Positions 9,135-18,803 of a stretch of 64,000 nt of DNA are shown here, one piece after another (the stretch's first letter is position 1; each line of letters opens with the position of its first letter). A model generated the notes under the pieces. The model saw only the letters and a list, made by a program, of their open reading frames with translations. It was not told where the DNA came from and ran no database searches. Source of the stretch: Pseudoalteromonas sp. EB27 (lineage in GTDB: Bacteria > Pseudomonadota > Gammaproteobacteria > Enterobacterales > Alteromonadaceae); NCBI RefSeq assembly GCF_001974875.1, contig NZ_MTQD01000014.1, forward strand, positions 62,001-126,000, read 5' to 3'. The translations under genes were made by a program, and so were the position numbers.

Positions 9135-10085
9135 ATGGAGTTAATTAGAGGTATACACAATATTCGCCCACACCACTTTGGTTGTGTGTTAACTATTGGT
9201 AATTTTGACGGTGTTCATTTAGGCCACGCAGAAGTATTAAAAGGCTTACTTAGTGATGCTAAAGCGCATAGTTTGCCTAGCACTGTAATGCTATTTGAAC
9301 CCCAGCCACAAGAATTTTTTGCTAAAAACAATGCACCAGCACGGCTAACACGCTTACGAGATAAGCTACGTTTGCTTCGTGATTTAGGTATTGAGCGAGT
9401 TATTTGCATTAGCTTTAATCAGCAATTTGCAAACATGCATGCTGAGCAATTTGTTAATGATATTTTGATTAAAAAGTTAGGTGTTAAAGCTCTCACTGTT
9501 GGCGATGATTTTAAGTTTGGGAAGCAGCGCCAAGGTAACTTTGACTTACTTGCTAGCATGGGCAAGCAAGCGGGCATGGACGTAAAAAGCACCGCGAGTT
9601 TTCGTCAATTAAATGCTAGAGTAAGCAGCACTTTAATACGAGATGCTTTGGCATCTGGTGACTTAGCAAGTGCTAAAATAATGCTTGGTCACGATTATGC
9701 TATTTCTGGGCGTGTTATACACGGCTGGAAAAGAGGACGTGAACTCGGTTTTAGAACGGCAAATATTGCCCTAAAACGCCAAGTGTGTCCTGTCAACGGG
9801 GTGTTTGCAGTGCAAGCAACGATTGCAGGAAAACAGATTTTTGGAGTTGCAAATGTAGGTAATAAGCCGACATTTAATGGAACTCGTGCATTATTAGAAG
9901 TTCACCTTTTTGATTTTGCACAGGATATTTACGGACAATTTATGCATGTGGAGTTAATAAAAAAACTTCGCAATGAAAAAAAATTCGAGACATTAACACA
10001 ATTAACGGCGCAAATAGCAACTGATGTTGCTGCCGCTAAGCAGTGTTTTGGTTTAAATCAGGTAGCCGATAGAGACGGAATGTAG
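9135..10085 (+). CDS. ribF: Bifunctional riboflavin kinase / FAD synthetase
   Basis: 316 aa. The N-terminal FMN adenylyltransferase domain shows TIGNFDGVHLGH (nucleotide binding) and a later SSTLIR; the C-terminal riboflavin kinase domain (about 185-310) shows GRVIHGWKRGRELGFRTANI and GVANVGNKPTFNG. It converts riboflavin to FMN and then FAD. Start ATG 9135. The gene ends 5 bp before ileS, so the two are translationally close, as in E. coli and Pseudomonas. Confidence 0.96.
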   Translation: MELIRGIHNIRPHHFGCVLTIGNFDGVHLGHAEVLKGLLSDAKAHSLPSTVMLFEPQPQEFFAKNNAPARLTRLRDKLRLLRDLGIERVICISFNQQFANMHAEQFVNDILIKKLGVKALTVGDDFKFGKQRQGNFDLLASMGKQAGMDVKSTASFRQLNARVSSTLIRDALASGDLASAKIMLGHDYAISGRVIHGWKRGRELGFRTANIALKRQVCPVNGVFAVQATIAGKQIFGVANVGNKPTFNGTRALLEVHLFDFAQDIYGQFMHVELIKKLRNEKKFETLTQLTAQIATDVAAAKQCFGLNQVADRDGM

Positions 10086-10090
10086 GATAA

Positions 10091-12919
10091 ATGAGCGACT
10101 ATAAACATACTTTGAACTTACCGGAAACACCGTTTCCAATGCGTGGCAATTTGGCACAACGTGAACCAAAAATGCTTAAAGCATGGTATGAAGACGACCT
10201 GTACGGTCAAATTCGCAGCGCTAAGAAAGGTAAAAAGACCTTTATTTTGCATGACGGCCCTCCGTATGCAAATGGCGATATCCATTTAGGCCACTCAGTT
10301 AATAAAATATTAAAAGACATTATTGTTAAGTCTAAAACATTATCTGACTTTGATTCACCATTAGTACCAGGTTGGGATTGTCATGGTTTACCAATCGAGT
10401 TAATGGTTGAGAAAAAAGTAGGCAAGCCGGGCGTAAAAGTAACCGCGAGCGAGTTTCGTGAAAAATGCCGTGCATACGCTAAAAAACAAGTTGAAGGTCA
10501 AAAAGTTGATTTTAAACGTTTAGGCGTATTTGCAGATTGGGATAAGCCTTACTTAACAATGAACTTTGACTTTGAAGCGAATGCCATTCGTGTACTTGGT
10601 CGTATTATTGAAAAAGGTCATTTGCATAAAGGTGCTAAGCCTGTGCATTGGTGTACAGATTGTGGTTCTGCATTAGCAGAAGCTGAAGTTGAATACCAAG
10701 ACAAGCAATCACCAGCGATTGATGTACGTTTTACATTTGTTGATCAAGATGCTGTTGTAAGTGCATTTGATTTGGCTGATGGTCACAAGGGTGAAGGCAG
10801 TGTTGGTACTGTTATTTGGACAACAACACCGTGGACGCTTCCAGCAAACCGCGCAGTAGCTGTGCATGCCGATTTAGAATATGCATTGGTGCAGGTTGAA
10901 GATGAAGGCGCACAACAACGTCTAATTTTAGGCTCTGAGCTTGTTAAAGATGCAATGGACCGCTTTGGTTTTAATCACTTTCACGTATTAGGTTATGTAA
11001 AAGGTGCTGCACTTGAAAACTTAACTGTAGCCCATCCTTTTTATGATTTTGATGTACCCGTGATTGTTGCAGAACACGTAACGACTGACTCAGGTACCGG
11101 TGTTGTACATACAGCACCAGGACATGGTCAAGAAGATTTCGTGGCTGGTTTAAATTACAACCTTGAAGTAGCTAACCCTGTTGGCGCTAATGGTGTTTAT
11201 TTACCAGATACTGAACTTTTTGCAGGTCAGCATGTATTTAAAGCAAATGCGAGCGTAATTGAAGTATTAAAAGAGCACGGTGCATTAATGCATCATCATG
11301 CTATAACTCATAGTTACCCACATTGTTGGCGCCATAAAACACCCATTATTTTCCGTGCTACACCACAATGGTTTGTAAGTATGGATCAGGCTAACTTGCG
11401 TCAAGATTCTTTAAAAGAAATTAAAAACACGCAGTGGTTGCCAGAGTGGGGCGAAAGCCGTATTTCAAACATGGTTGAAAGCCGCCCAGATTGGTGTATA
11501 TCTCGCCAACGTACTTGGGGTGTGCCAATTGCATTGTTTGCTGATAAAGATACCGGTGCACTTCATCCAAATACTCAAGAGCTAATTGAGCAAGCGGCAC
11601 AGCTAGTTGAAAAATCAGGTATTCAGGCATGGTATGATTTAGAACCAGCTACATTACTTGGTGAAGAAGATGCCAAGCAATACATGAAAGTGCAAGATAC
11701 GCTAGATGTATGGTTTGACTCAGGTGTTTCACACGCATGTGTTGTAGACGCACGTGAAGACTTGGTTGGTCCAGCTGATTTATACCTTGAAGGTTCTGAT
11801 CAACACCGTGGTTGGTTTATGTCATCAATGATGACATCAGTGGCTATTAATGGTCATGCACCATACCGCCAAGTATTGACCCATGGTTTTACCGTTGATG
11901 AAAACGGCCGCAAAATGTCTAAGTCGCTAGGCAATGTTATTTCACCACAAAATGTGATGAATAAACTAGGCGCCGACATTCTTCGTTTATGGGTTGCTTC
12001 TACCGATTACACGGCAGAAATGACTGTGTCGGATGAAATATTTAAGCGCTCTGCCGATCGTTACCGCCGTATTCGTAACACGAGCCGTTATTTACTAGCT
12101 AACCTAAATGGTTTTGATCCAAAAACAGATCAAGTGGCTATTGATGACATGGTTGAGCTTGATAAGTGGATTGTTGGTCGTGCTGCTCAGTTGCAAGACG
12201 AAATTTTAGCCGCATACGATAGCTACCAAATGCTATTAGTAACGCAAAAGCTAATGAACTTCTGTACAGGTGAGCTTGGTTCGTTCTATTTAGACGTAAT
12301 TAAAGATCGTCAGTACACAGCTAAGAGTGACAGCCATGCACGTCGTTCTTGTCAAACAGCGCTTTATCATATTGCAGAAGCAATGACGCGTTGGATGGCA
12401 CCTATTATGAGCTTTACCGCACAAGAAATTTGGGAAGCTTTACCGGGTGAGCGTAGTGACTACGTATTTACATCTGTTTGGTACGATGGTTTACAAGCGC
12501 CAACAAATAGCCAATTTAGTAACGATGACTGGTTAGAGATTTTAACAGTTCGCGACGAAGTAAACCGCTTATTAGAAGCTGCACGTAAAGAAGAAGTCAT
12601 TGGTGCAACGCTTCAAGCAACGGTTAATTTATTTACTGGTAAAGAGCTTGCCGCTAAATTAAATGCGCTTGGTGATGAACTGCGTTTTGTATTATTAACA
12701 TCTGCCGTAAATGTTTCTGAAGTTGATAGTCAGCCAGCTGATACACAAGCTACCGAAATTGAAGGTTTGTTCATTAGTGTTGCTGCAACAGATGCTGCTA
12801 AATGTGAGCGTTGTTGGCATTACAGTGAAGATGTAGGTGTTAATCCTGCTCATCCTGAAATTTGTGGTCGTTGTGTAAGTAATGTTGACGGCGAAGGCGA
12901 AAAGCGTCAATTCGCTTAG
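10091..12919 (+). CDS. ileS: Isoleucyl-tRNA synthetase
   Basis: Class I aminoacyl-tRNA synthetase, 942 aa. The HIGH motif appears as HLGH (residues 65-68), the KMSKS motif follows ENGR, and the CP1 editing domain lies between them ([24 protein letters not shown]). The C-terminus has the zinc-binding cysteines CERCWHY...CGRC. The length is normal for the bacterial form. It lies between ribF and lspA, the usual order. Confidence 0.98.
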   Translation: MSDYKHTLNLPETPFPMRGNLAQREPKMLKAWYEDDLYGQIRSAKKGKKTFILHDGPPYANGDIHLGHSVNKILKDIIVKSKTLSDFDSPLVPGWDCHGLPIELMVEKKVGKPGVKVTASEFREKCRAYAKKQVEGQKVDFKRLGVFADWDKPYLTMNFDFEANAIRVLGRIIEKGHLHKGAKPVHWCTDCGSALAEAEVEYQDKQSPAIDVRFTFVDQDAVVSAFDLADGHKGEGSVGTVIWTTTPWTLPANRAVAVHADLEYALVQVEDEGAQQRLILGSELVKDAMDRFGFNHFHVLGYVKGAALENLTVAHPFYDFDVPVIVAEHVTTDSGTGVVHTAPGHGQEDFVAGLNYNLEVANPVGANGVYLPDTELFAGQHVFKANASVIEVLKEHGALMHHHAITHSYPHCWRHKTPIIFRATPQWFVSMDQANLRQDSLKEIKNTQWLPEWGESRISNMVESRPDWCISRQRTWGVPIALFADKDTGALHPNTQELIEQAAQLVEKSGIQAWYDLEPATLLGEEDAKQYMKVQDTLDVWFDSGVSHACVVDAREDLVGPADLYLEGSDQHRGWFMSSMMTSVAINGHAPYRQVLTHGFTVDENGRKMSKSLGNVISPQNVMNKLGADILRLWVASTDYTAEMTVSDEIFKRSADRYRRIRNTSRYLLANLNGFDPKTDQVAIDDMVELDKWIVGRAAQLQDEILAAYDSYQMLLVTQKLMNFCTGELGSFYLDVIKDRQYTAKSDSHARRSCQTALYHIAEAMTRWMAPIMSFTAQEIWEALPGERSDYVFTSVWYDGLQAPTNSQFSNDDWLEILTVRDEVNRLLEAARKEEVIGATLQATVNLFTGKELAAKLNALGDELRFVLLTSAVNVSEVDSQPADTQATEIEGLFISVAATDAAKCERCWHYSEDVGVNPAHPEICGRCVSNVDGEGEKRQFA

Positions 12920-12931
12920 GAGTTATTCTTA

Positions 12932-13432
12932 GTGAGCAAACTAGCCCAAAAAAGTGGTTTAGTGTGGCTTTGGTTGAGTCTATTACTATTAGTAATAGAC
13001 TTTGCCAGTAAAACACTTGTTGTAGGGACTATGGCTTATCAAGAGTCGATAAACTTACTCCCTGTTTTTAGTATTACTTATGTGCATAACTATGGTGCTG
13101 CTTATAGCTTTTTAAGTGAAGCGGGTGGTTGGCAGCGTTGGTTTTTAAGTGCGATTGCCGTTGCTATTAGTGCTTTACTTGTGTGGTGGCTAAAACGCTT
13201 ACCTGCAACAAACAAAGTACTATGCGGTGCTTATGCACTGGTACTTGCAGGCGCTATTGGTAATTTATACGATCGTATTGCGTATGGTTATGTAATCGAC
13301 TTTATTCACGTATTTTATAAAGACTCACATTTTCCGGTATTCAATATTGCTGATTGCGCTATTTGTATTGGCGCAGCGTTATTGTTATTTGACGCCTTTA
13401 CCGGCGAGAGTCCGAAGGAGCATAAAGCATGA
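12932..13432 (+). CDS. lspA: Lipoprotein signal peptidase (signal peptidase II)
   Basis: 166-residue inner-membrane aspartyl protease with four predicted helices; it cleaves prolipoprotein signal peptides ahead of the lipidated Cys. Catalytic aspartates are D123 (YGYVIDFI) and D141 (FPVFNIADCAI), with GNLYDR before them. GTG start at 12932 with TTAGGAG overlapping the ileS stop. The stop overlaps the fkpB start by 4 bp, so translation is coupled. Several lipoproteins in this window (BamD, the YHYH protein, the transglycosylase-like protein) are its predicted substrates. Confidence 0.96.
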   Translation: MSKLAQKSGLVWLWLSLLLLVIDFASKTLVVGTMAYQESINLLPVFSITYVHNYGAAYSFLSEAGGWQRWFLSAIAVAISALLVWWLKRLPATNKVLCGAYALVLAGAIGNLYDRIAYGYVIDFIHVFYKDSHFPVFNIADCAICIGAALLLFDAFTGESPKEHKA

Positions 13433-13869
13433 GCCAAGCTGTAATTGGTGAAAACTCGCAAGTTATTTTCCATTTTTCTATTAAATTAGAAGATGGCTCT
13501 GCCGCTGATTCTACCAAGGTGCACAACAAACCTGCTAAATTAACAATGGGCGATGGCAGCTTAACGGCAAACTTCGAAAAGTGTTTATTAGGTTTAACTG
13601 CAGGCGAAAGTAAAACGTTTGAATTAGAACCTGAAGATGCTTTTGGTCAGCCAAATCCAGATAATATTTACTACGTTGACCGCAGTAAATTTGGCCCAGA
13701 AACACCAGCCAAAGTAGGTGCAATTATTGCGTTTACTCAACCTGATGGCACTGAGCTTCCTGGTTTAGTTCGCGAAGTGCAAGGTGAGTCGGTAACGATT
13801 GATTTTAATCACCCTTTATCTGGTCAGCGTTTAACGTTTGAAGTTGATATTATTGAGGTGGAAGGTTAA
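13429..13869 (+). CDS. fkpB: FKBP-type peptidyl-prolyl isomerase (SlpA/FkpB)
   Basis: 146 aa, cytosolic SlyD-like FKBP with an inserted IF domain (residues about 70-120). Motifs: [65 protein letters not shown]. It accelerates prolyl isomerisation and acts as a chaperone. The start ATGA overlaps the lspA stop and the stop overlaps the ispH start (TAATG), so it is embedded in the operon. Confidence 0.95.
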   Translation: MSQAVIGENSQVIFHFSIKLEDGSAADSTKVHNKPAKLTMGDGSLTANFEKCLLGLTAGESKTFELEPEDAFGQPNPDNIYYVDRSKFGPETPAKVGAIIAFTQPDGTELPGLVREVQGESVTIDFNHPLSGQRLTFEVDIIEVEG

Positions 13870-14798
13870 TGGAAATATTACTAGCTAATCCTCGCGGTTT
13901 TTGCGCTGGTGTTGACCGTGCTATTAGTATTGTTGAGCGCGCTCTAGATATTTTTGAAAAGCCAATTTATGTGCGCCATGAAGTAGTACATAACCGCTAT
14001 GTGGTTGATGGACTAAAAAGTCGTGGTGCGGTATTTGTTGAAGAGCTTGATCAAGTACCTGACGACAGCATTGTTATTTTTAGCGCACATGGCGTATCGC
14101 AAGCTGTTCGTTCTGAGGCTAAACGCCGTGATTTAAAAGTATTTGATGCAACGTGTCCGCTTGTAACTAAAGTACATATGGAAGTTACACGTGCGAGTCG
14201 TAAAGGTATTGAGTGTATTTTAATTGGACACCATGGCCACCCTGAAGTAGAGGGAACAATGGGACAATATGATAACTCAGCCGGTGGCATTTATCTTGTT
14301 GAAACCGTTGATGATGTTGTTGCGCTTAATGTAAAAAATGCTGAAAATCTTTTTTATTGCAGCCAAACAACACTCTCAGTTGATGACACCGCAGATGTTA
14401 TTGATGCACTACGTAATAAGTTTCCATCAATTGATGGACCGCGTAAAGATGACATTTGTTATGCAACGCAAAATCGTCAAGACGCTGTTCGTGACTTAGC
14501 TGATAAAGTTGATGTGCTATTAGTTGTTGGCGCTAAAAATAGCTCTAACTCTAATCGCTTACGTGAACTTGCAGATAAAATGGGCACAGTTGCTTATTTA
14601 ATTGATGATGCAACTGATGTACAAGAACAATGGGTTTCGGGTTCTAAAGCTGTAGGCGTAACTGCGGGTGCATCTGCGCCAGAAGTACTCGTACAACAAG
14701 TTATAAGCCGATTAAAAGAACTTGGTGGTACGCAAGTTGTTGAAAACCCGGGCGAGATAGAGAATATCGTTTTTGCTGTTCCTGTAGAGCTACGTTAA
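13869..14798 (+). CDS. ispH: 4-hydroxy-3-methylbut-2-enyl diphosphate reductase
   Basis: Last enzyme of the MEP isoprenoid pathway, making IPP and DMAPP. The three cysteines that ligate the [4Fe-4S] cluster are in their standard places: C12 (GFCAGVDRA), C96 (DATCPLV) and C197 (DDICYAT). Conserved HEVVHN and [11 protein letters not shown] are present. 309 aa, usual length. Start overlaps the fkpB stop by one base. Confidence 0.97.
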   Translation: MEILLANPRGFCAGVDRAISIVERALDIFEKPIYVRHEVVHNRYVVDGLKSRGAVFVEELDQVPDDSIVIFSAHGVSQAVRSEAKRRDLKVFDATCPLVTKVHMEVTRASRKGIECILIGHHGHPEVEGTMGQYDNSAGGIYLVETVDDVVALNVKNAENLFYCSQTTLSVDDTADVIDALRNKFPSIDGPRKDDICYATQNRQDAVRDLADKVDVLLVVGAKNSSNSNRLRELADKMGTVAYLIDDATDVQEQWVSGSKAVGVTAGASAPEVLVQQVISRLKELGGTQVVENPGEIENIVFAVPVELR

Positions 14799-14837
14799 TT
14801 TAAATATATTAAACATTTAGATTAAAGGAGAGTCGTT

Positions 14838-15872
14838 ATGAGCAAGTCACTTCAAAATGATGGTTTGCTTTTTTCGGCTCTTTTTAATGAGCGAGGCGTA
14901 CTAGCTTCGCTTATTGTTTCTCAAGTTATTGCTATTGTTTTAGCTTTTGCACCCAATGTAGAAGGAGATATTTGGCTTCGGCTTGGGATCATTAGCTTGT
15001 TTATGCATTTAATTGTTTTATTCGGTACCTCTTCTTTATATTTTTGTAGAGCTTTTTTACAAAAACGTACTCAAACTTTTCAGTTAAGTATATTTTTTGC
15101 CTCTTTTTTATTATCTACCTGTATTTTTAGTATTTTATTTTCTCATTTTGCTTTTGATATAGATGATACAAATAACCTAATTTATTTCACACTTCGCAAT
15201 TGTATTATAGTGGCTTTACTGGCTGCTTTATTCGTCCAGTTTCTATTAATTCATTTTGAAAAAGAGCAACAAACTAAAGCACTCTCTCGTGCAGAACTTG
15301 ATGCCTTACAAGCTAGAATACGTCCTCATTTTTTATATAACAGTTTAAACACTGCTGCAGAGCTTACCCATCATGATGCAGATGCGGCAGAGCAAGCCAT
15401 TTTAGCTTTAGCCGCCTTATCGCAGGCTGCAATGCACTCGGGGAAGAATGTATCTCTTGAAGATGAAATAACGCTGAGTAAGCAATATATCGCACTTGAA
15501 ACGTGGCGTTTTGGTAATCGCTTAAGAGTTGATTGGCAAATACCTAATGAACTACCCGCATTGAGTATTCCTTGCTTAACCCTGCAGCCATTAATTGAAA
15601 ATGCGGTATGCCACGGCGTTGAAACAAGTGAGCATGGTGCAGAAATAAAAGTAGAGCTACATATCACTACCGGCTATATAACCATGATTGTTTCTAACCC
15701 TATAACAATTTCTAATGCTCAAACTAGGCCTAATAACGGAATGGCACTTGAAAATATTCGCCAGCGATTAAATATTTATTATAAAAATAAAGCGCAGCTA
15801 ACAATTACTAATAAAAATGATGTGTTTAGGGTCAAGGTCGTTATCCCTAAGCTAATTGAGGGCAGTGTATGA
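14838..15872 (+). CDS. LytS/AlgZ (FimS)-type sensor histidine kinase
   Basis: 344 aa. Residues about 20-145 hold four to five membrane helices with short loops, so the sensor is membrane-embedded. The His_kinase domain has RIRPHFLYNSLN, with the phosphorylatable histidine at 164, followed by an HATPase with PLIENAVCHGVE and NNGMALENIRQRL. This is the family of Pseudomonas AlgZ/FimS. GGAG precedes the ATG. The stop overlaps the downstream LytTR regulator by 4 bp. It sits directly upstream of the pilVWXY1E operon, whose counterpart in P. aeruginosa needs FimS/AlgR, so control of type IV pili is a strong inference. The ligand is unknown. Confidence 0.88.
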   Translation: MSKSLQNDGLLFSALFNERGVLASLIVSQVIAIVLAFAPNVEGDIWLRLGIISLFMHLIVLFGTSSLYFCRAFLQKRTQTFQLSIFFASFLLSTCIFSILFSHFAFDIDDTNNLIYFTLRNCIIVALLAALFVQFLLIHFEKEQQTKALSRAELDALQARIRPHFLYNSLNTAAELTHHDADAAEQAILALAALSQAAMHSGKNVSLEDEITLSKQYIALETWRFGNRLRVDWQIPNELPALSIPCLTLQPLIENAVCHGVETSEHGAEIKVELHITTGYITMIVSNPITISNAQTRPNNGMALENIRQRLNIYYKNKAQLTITNKNDVFRVKVVIPKLIEGSV

Positions 15873-16570
15873 ATGTACTCATTGTTGATGATGAACCTCT
15901 TGCGAGATCTCGCTTAATCCGTTTGTTAACACACGATAAAAGTATAGTTGTACAAGGTGAGGCAAGTAATGGTAAGGAAGCTCTAGTACTTGCTAAAAAG
16001 CAAACGCCAGATTTGATTTTTTTAGATGTTGATATGCCTGGTATGAATGGTTTACAAGTTGCTAATGAGCTCAATAGTTTAACTCTACCTCCTGCTATTG
16101 TTTTTATAACTGCCCACCCTGAGCATGCCTTCGATGCTTTACAATTAAGCGCTGCAGGTTATTTAGTTAAACCTATTTCAGAGCAATCACTGCAGAAGGT
16201 GCTTAAGCAAGTTGGGCGTTTAAATAAAGTACATATTCAAAAACAACAAAATGTAAAAATCTCTTATCAGCTAGCTGGTACTCTACGTAGTGTTGATATA
16301 AATGATGTTTTGTACTTTAGTGCCGAAGAAAAGTACACCAAAATGATATTCCCGGGTGGGGAAGCTTTACTGGAGCAAAGCCTAAAGCAATTAGAGCTGC
16401 AATATCCCACATATGTTTTGCGAATTCATCGCAATACATTGGTTAATAAACAAAAAGTAATTGCTTTGCATTCAAAAGGGAATAGCAATCATATGATTGA
16501 GCTACAAGGGTGCAGTGAGTTATTGCCAGTGAGCCGCCGCGAGCTTAAATTAGTTAAAAATACGCTTTAG
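15869..16570 (+). CDS. AlgR-type LytTR response regulator
   Basis: 233 aa. The N-terminal receiver has D7-D8 (LIVDDEP), phospho-acceptor D53 (LIFLDVDMPGMNG), the T of FITAHP and K of VKPISE. The C-terminal LytTR DNA-binding domain spans about 130-230 (DVLYFSAEEKYTKM, LRIHRNTLVNKQKV, VSRREL). It is translationally coupled to the histidine kinase. Two 11-bp direct repeats resembling AlgR sites lie 84-114 bp downstream of its stop, upstream of pilV. LytTR domains typically bind such direct repeats about two helical turns apart. Confidence 0.9.
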   Translation: MNVLIVDDEPLARSRLIRLLTHDKSIVVQGEASNGKEALVLAKKQTPDLIFLDVDMPGMNGLQVANELNSLTLPPAIVFITAHPEHAFDALQLSAAGYLVKPISEQSLQKVLKQVGRLNKVHIQKQQNVKISYQLAGTLRSVDINDVLYFSAEEKYTKMIFPGGEALLEQSLKQLELQYPTYVLRIHRNTLVNKQKVIALHSKGNSNHMIELQGCSELLPVSRRELKLVKNTL

Positions 16571-16653
16571 ACTTATTTCGCAATTAAGTTGCCTCTGACT
16601 TAAATACATTTACGCTTAATTACTACTGTTTTGTTGAATGAGCCGATTTAATT

Positions 16654-16684
16654 AACCGTTTATCAACAAATATAACCGCTTGTC
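16654..16684. promoter_or_regulatory. Paired direct repeats, candidate AlgR-type operator for the pilus operon
   Basis: AACCGTTTATC (16654-16664) and AACCGCTTGTC (16674-16684) are spaced exactly 20 bp apart. Each shares 7 of 9 bases with the Pseudomonas AlgR core CCGTTCGTC. They lie about 40-70 bp upstream of a TATAAT at 16723-16728. The layout fits a LytTR dimer activating from one helical face. This is a prediction from sequence. Confidence 0.5.
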
Positions 16685-16722
16685 TTAGTCCTCATTGATT
16701 CCTCAAATAAATAGCATAAACT

Positions 16723-16728
16723 TATAAT
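16723..16728 (+). promoter_or_regulatory. Candidate -10 element of the pilV promoter
   Basis: A consensus TATAAT lies 26 bp before the pilV ATG. No good -35 lies 17 bp upstream (the hexamer there is TCCTCA; TTGATT at 16695 is too far). An activator-dependent promoter would look like this. Confidence 0.4.
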
Positions 16729-16753
16729 CAGATAATTTTTATTTGGTTCTAAT

Positions 16754-17314
16754 ATGCAGTCATCTCAAACAAAAGTGCAAAGAGGCTTCACTCTAATTGA
16801 AGTGTTAATTGCATTTATTATTCTTAGTTTTGGCCTTTTAGGCGCAGTTGCCCTGCAAGCAAAAGCAAAGCAAGCAAGCTTTGATTCTATGCAGCGCGCT
16901 GCTGCAGTTGCACTTGGTAATGATATTGTGCAGCGTATCCGTGCTAACGATACCCCTCAAATAGCGGGACTGTACACACAAACATTTGATAGTGAAACTG
17001 CAACGACAACCTCGCAAACGTGCTTTACAAATACTTGTAGCGCAGCGCAAGTTGCGGCGTTAGATCTTGAGCAGTGGAAAAGAGCTATAAGAGCTCGAGA
17101 AAATACGGGATCTTTAGATGGTGCTACCGTATGTATTGCACCTACAGCAGTTGCTGGCTCGGGTGGTAAGGCATTTAATTTAGAAGTAATTGTTTCGTGG
17201 CAAGGTCGACAAGAGTTTAATGCAAATGATGCTACTGGCGCTATAAAGTGTGGAACGGCTGACAAAAAGCGCCGCTTAGTTGTTTTAACTAGTTATATTT
17301 ACCTTAGGAGCTAA
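16754..17314 (+). CDS. pilV: Type IV pilus minor pilin PilV
   Basis: 186 aa. A class III prepilin leader is cut by PilD after G11 (QRG|FTLIEVLIAF), with the +5 Glu present, then a hydrophobic helix and a small C-terminal head with cysteines (CFTNTC, CIA, CGT). PilV belongs to the minor pilins that prime pilus assembly and carry PilY1 to the tip. The ribosome site is weak. It is the first gene of pilV-W-X-Y1-E. fimT/fimU, which precede pilV in Pseudomonas, are absent here; two FimT-like genes lie at the far end in the opposite direction. Confidence 0.92.
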   Translation: MQSSQTKVQRGFTLIEVLIAFIILSFGLLGAVALQAKAKQASFDSMQRAAAVALGNDIVQRIRANDTPQIAGLYTQTFDSETATTTSQTCFTNTCSAAQVAALDLEQWKRAIRARENTGSLDGATVCIAPTAVAGSGGKAFNLEVIVSWQGRQEFNANDATGAIKCGTADKKRRLVVLTSYIYLRS

Positions 17315-17315
17315 C

Positions 17316-18311
17316 ATGAAGCAAAAAGGTTTTACACTTGTAGAAATGATGATTTCATTATTTATTGGTGGATTAATACTCGGTGGCGTTATGTTCACCT
17401 ATATAGGTATGAAAGTAACAACTAAAGATACGATGACTATTGGTGAACTTCAAGAATCAGGGCGCCTTGCAATTAACATAATGCAACGTGATATTGAACA
17501 AATTGGCTTTTGGGGAACTTATTATGACGATTCGTTCACTGCAGTAAATACAGATACACTAGCAAACCCTGGAACAGACTGCTTTGAAGGGTTAAATAAT
17601 GGGAGTTTTCCTGATTTTGCTACAGCTAGTAATTTTAGAACTATTTACGCAAAGGTTGCTGGAGAATCAAAAGAGCTTAACTGCCTAAATAATCCAATTA
17701 AAAGCACTGACATTATCCAATTAAAATTTTTACAAGGCAAGAGCTTAACAGTTAACGTAGCAACTAATGAGACTCAGGCTGATGAAAACTACTTTGTAGC
17801 TGAGCAAGAGAAAGCTCAATTTTTCCGTGGAACGGTTAACGCTGCTACTCTTAATGTTAATGCAACTGTTTGGCCTTATAGCCATCATGTTTATTATTTA
17901 TCAGAACAAACTTATAAAGTTAATAATAAGAATTTAACTGTACCTGCATTAATGAGAAAGCGCCTGGTTGGTGGAAGCATCAACACAGAAACTATTATGG
18001 AAGGTGTTGAGAACATGCGGTTTGTTTTTGGTCTTGATACTAACAGTGACAATCGTGTAGATACCTACCGAAGTATTCAAGATATGAAGTATACAGATTG
18101 GGAAAATCGTAAAGGTATTTTAACTGTTCAGGTTTTTTTATTAATACGCGCATTACAGCCAGACCCAGGAGTTAAAATTAAAAACCAAACTTATACATTA
18201 GGTGAAGATGAAGATAAGCGTGTATTAACATTTACCGATAATTTCAGACGCACGGTGTTTACTACTACTATTCGATTAAATAATGTTGGATCAAATTTAT
18301 GGCGTATTTAA
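17316..18311 (+). CDS. pilW: Type IV pilus minor pilin PilW
   Basis: 331 aa with a short leader cut after G5 (MKQKG|FTLVEMMISLF), +5 Glu present, an N-terminal helix and a large head domain (QESGRLAINIMQRDIEQIGFWG is typical of PilW). It is part of the minor pilin priming complex. The start follows the pilV stop by one base, with TTAGGAG inside the pilV end; the stop overlaps pilX by 13 bp. Confidence 0.93.
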   Translation: MKQKGFTLVEMMISLFIGGLILGGVMFTYIGMKVTTKDTMTIGELQESGRLAINIMQRDIEQIGFWGTYYDDSFTAVNTDTLANPGTDCFEGLNNGSFPDFATASNFRTIYAKVAGESKELNCLNNPIKSTDIIQLKFLQGKSLTVNVATNETQADENYFVAEQEKAQFFRGTVNAATLNVNATVWPYSHHVYYLSEQTYKVNNKNLTVPALMRKRLVGGSINTETIMEGVENMRFVFGLDTNSDNRVDTYRSIQDMKYTDWENRKGILTVQVFLLIRALQPDPGVKIKNQTYTLGEDEDKRVLTFTDNFRRTVFTTTIRLNNVGSNLWRI

Positions 18312-18802
18312 AACAATCACGAAAAAAACAGCAAGGTGTAGTTCTAATTACAGCTTTAATAATGGTTATTGCAGTGACCGGTATTGCTGTAACACTTATG
18401 AGCAGTAGTAGTATTGATATTAAAATTACCAATGCAGCACAAGAGCGCGAAGTAGCCGAAAATGAACTCATTGGTGAAGTGCAGCGCATGATCTCTGATG
18501 AGGCAAATCAAGGCGCTAATAATCAGTTCTTCCTGACTCCCGATGAAGTAACTGCAATCGCGGATGGTGATGACAAAGGTATGGTGATTGCAAATCATGC
18601 AGATATGCAAAGCAAAATGACTAATCTGAACAAGGGAGCGTTAGATTTAGAATGTCCTCGACGCTTTAATTTTACAGCTGGTATATCGTGCAATATGTTA
18701 CAGGTTGCGACCACAATAGAATATGGATCTAAAAGTAAGCATGAACTAACTATTGTTACAGGTATAGCACAAGAAATGGCCAGCGTAAGCAAGGGGATTT
18801 AA
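18299..18802 (+). CDS. pilX: Type IV pilus assembly protein PilX
   Basis: 167 aa. Begins with a basic stretch and QQGVVLITALIMVIAVTGIAVTLMSSSSID, the PilX N-terminal signature. The prepilin site is after G13. The +5 residue is Thr instead of Glu, as usual for PilX/GspK-like minor pilins that sit at the tip. The start overlaps the pilW coding end by 13 bp, so translation is coupled. pilY1 follows after one base. Confidence 0.9.
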   Translation: MAYLKQSRKKQQGVVLITALIMVIAVTGIAVTLMSSSSIDIKITNAAQEREVAENELIGEVQRMISDEANQGANNQFFLTPDEVTAIADGDDKGMVIANHADMQSKMTNLNKGALDLECPRRFNFTAGISCNMLQVATTIEYGSKSKHELTIVTGIAQEMASVSKGI

Positions 18803-18803
18803 G

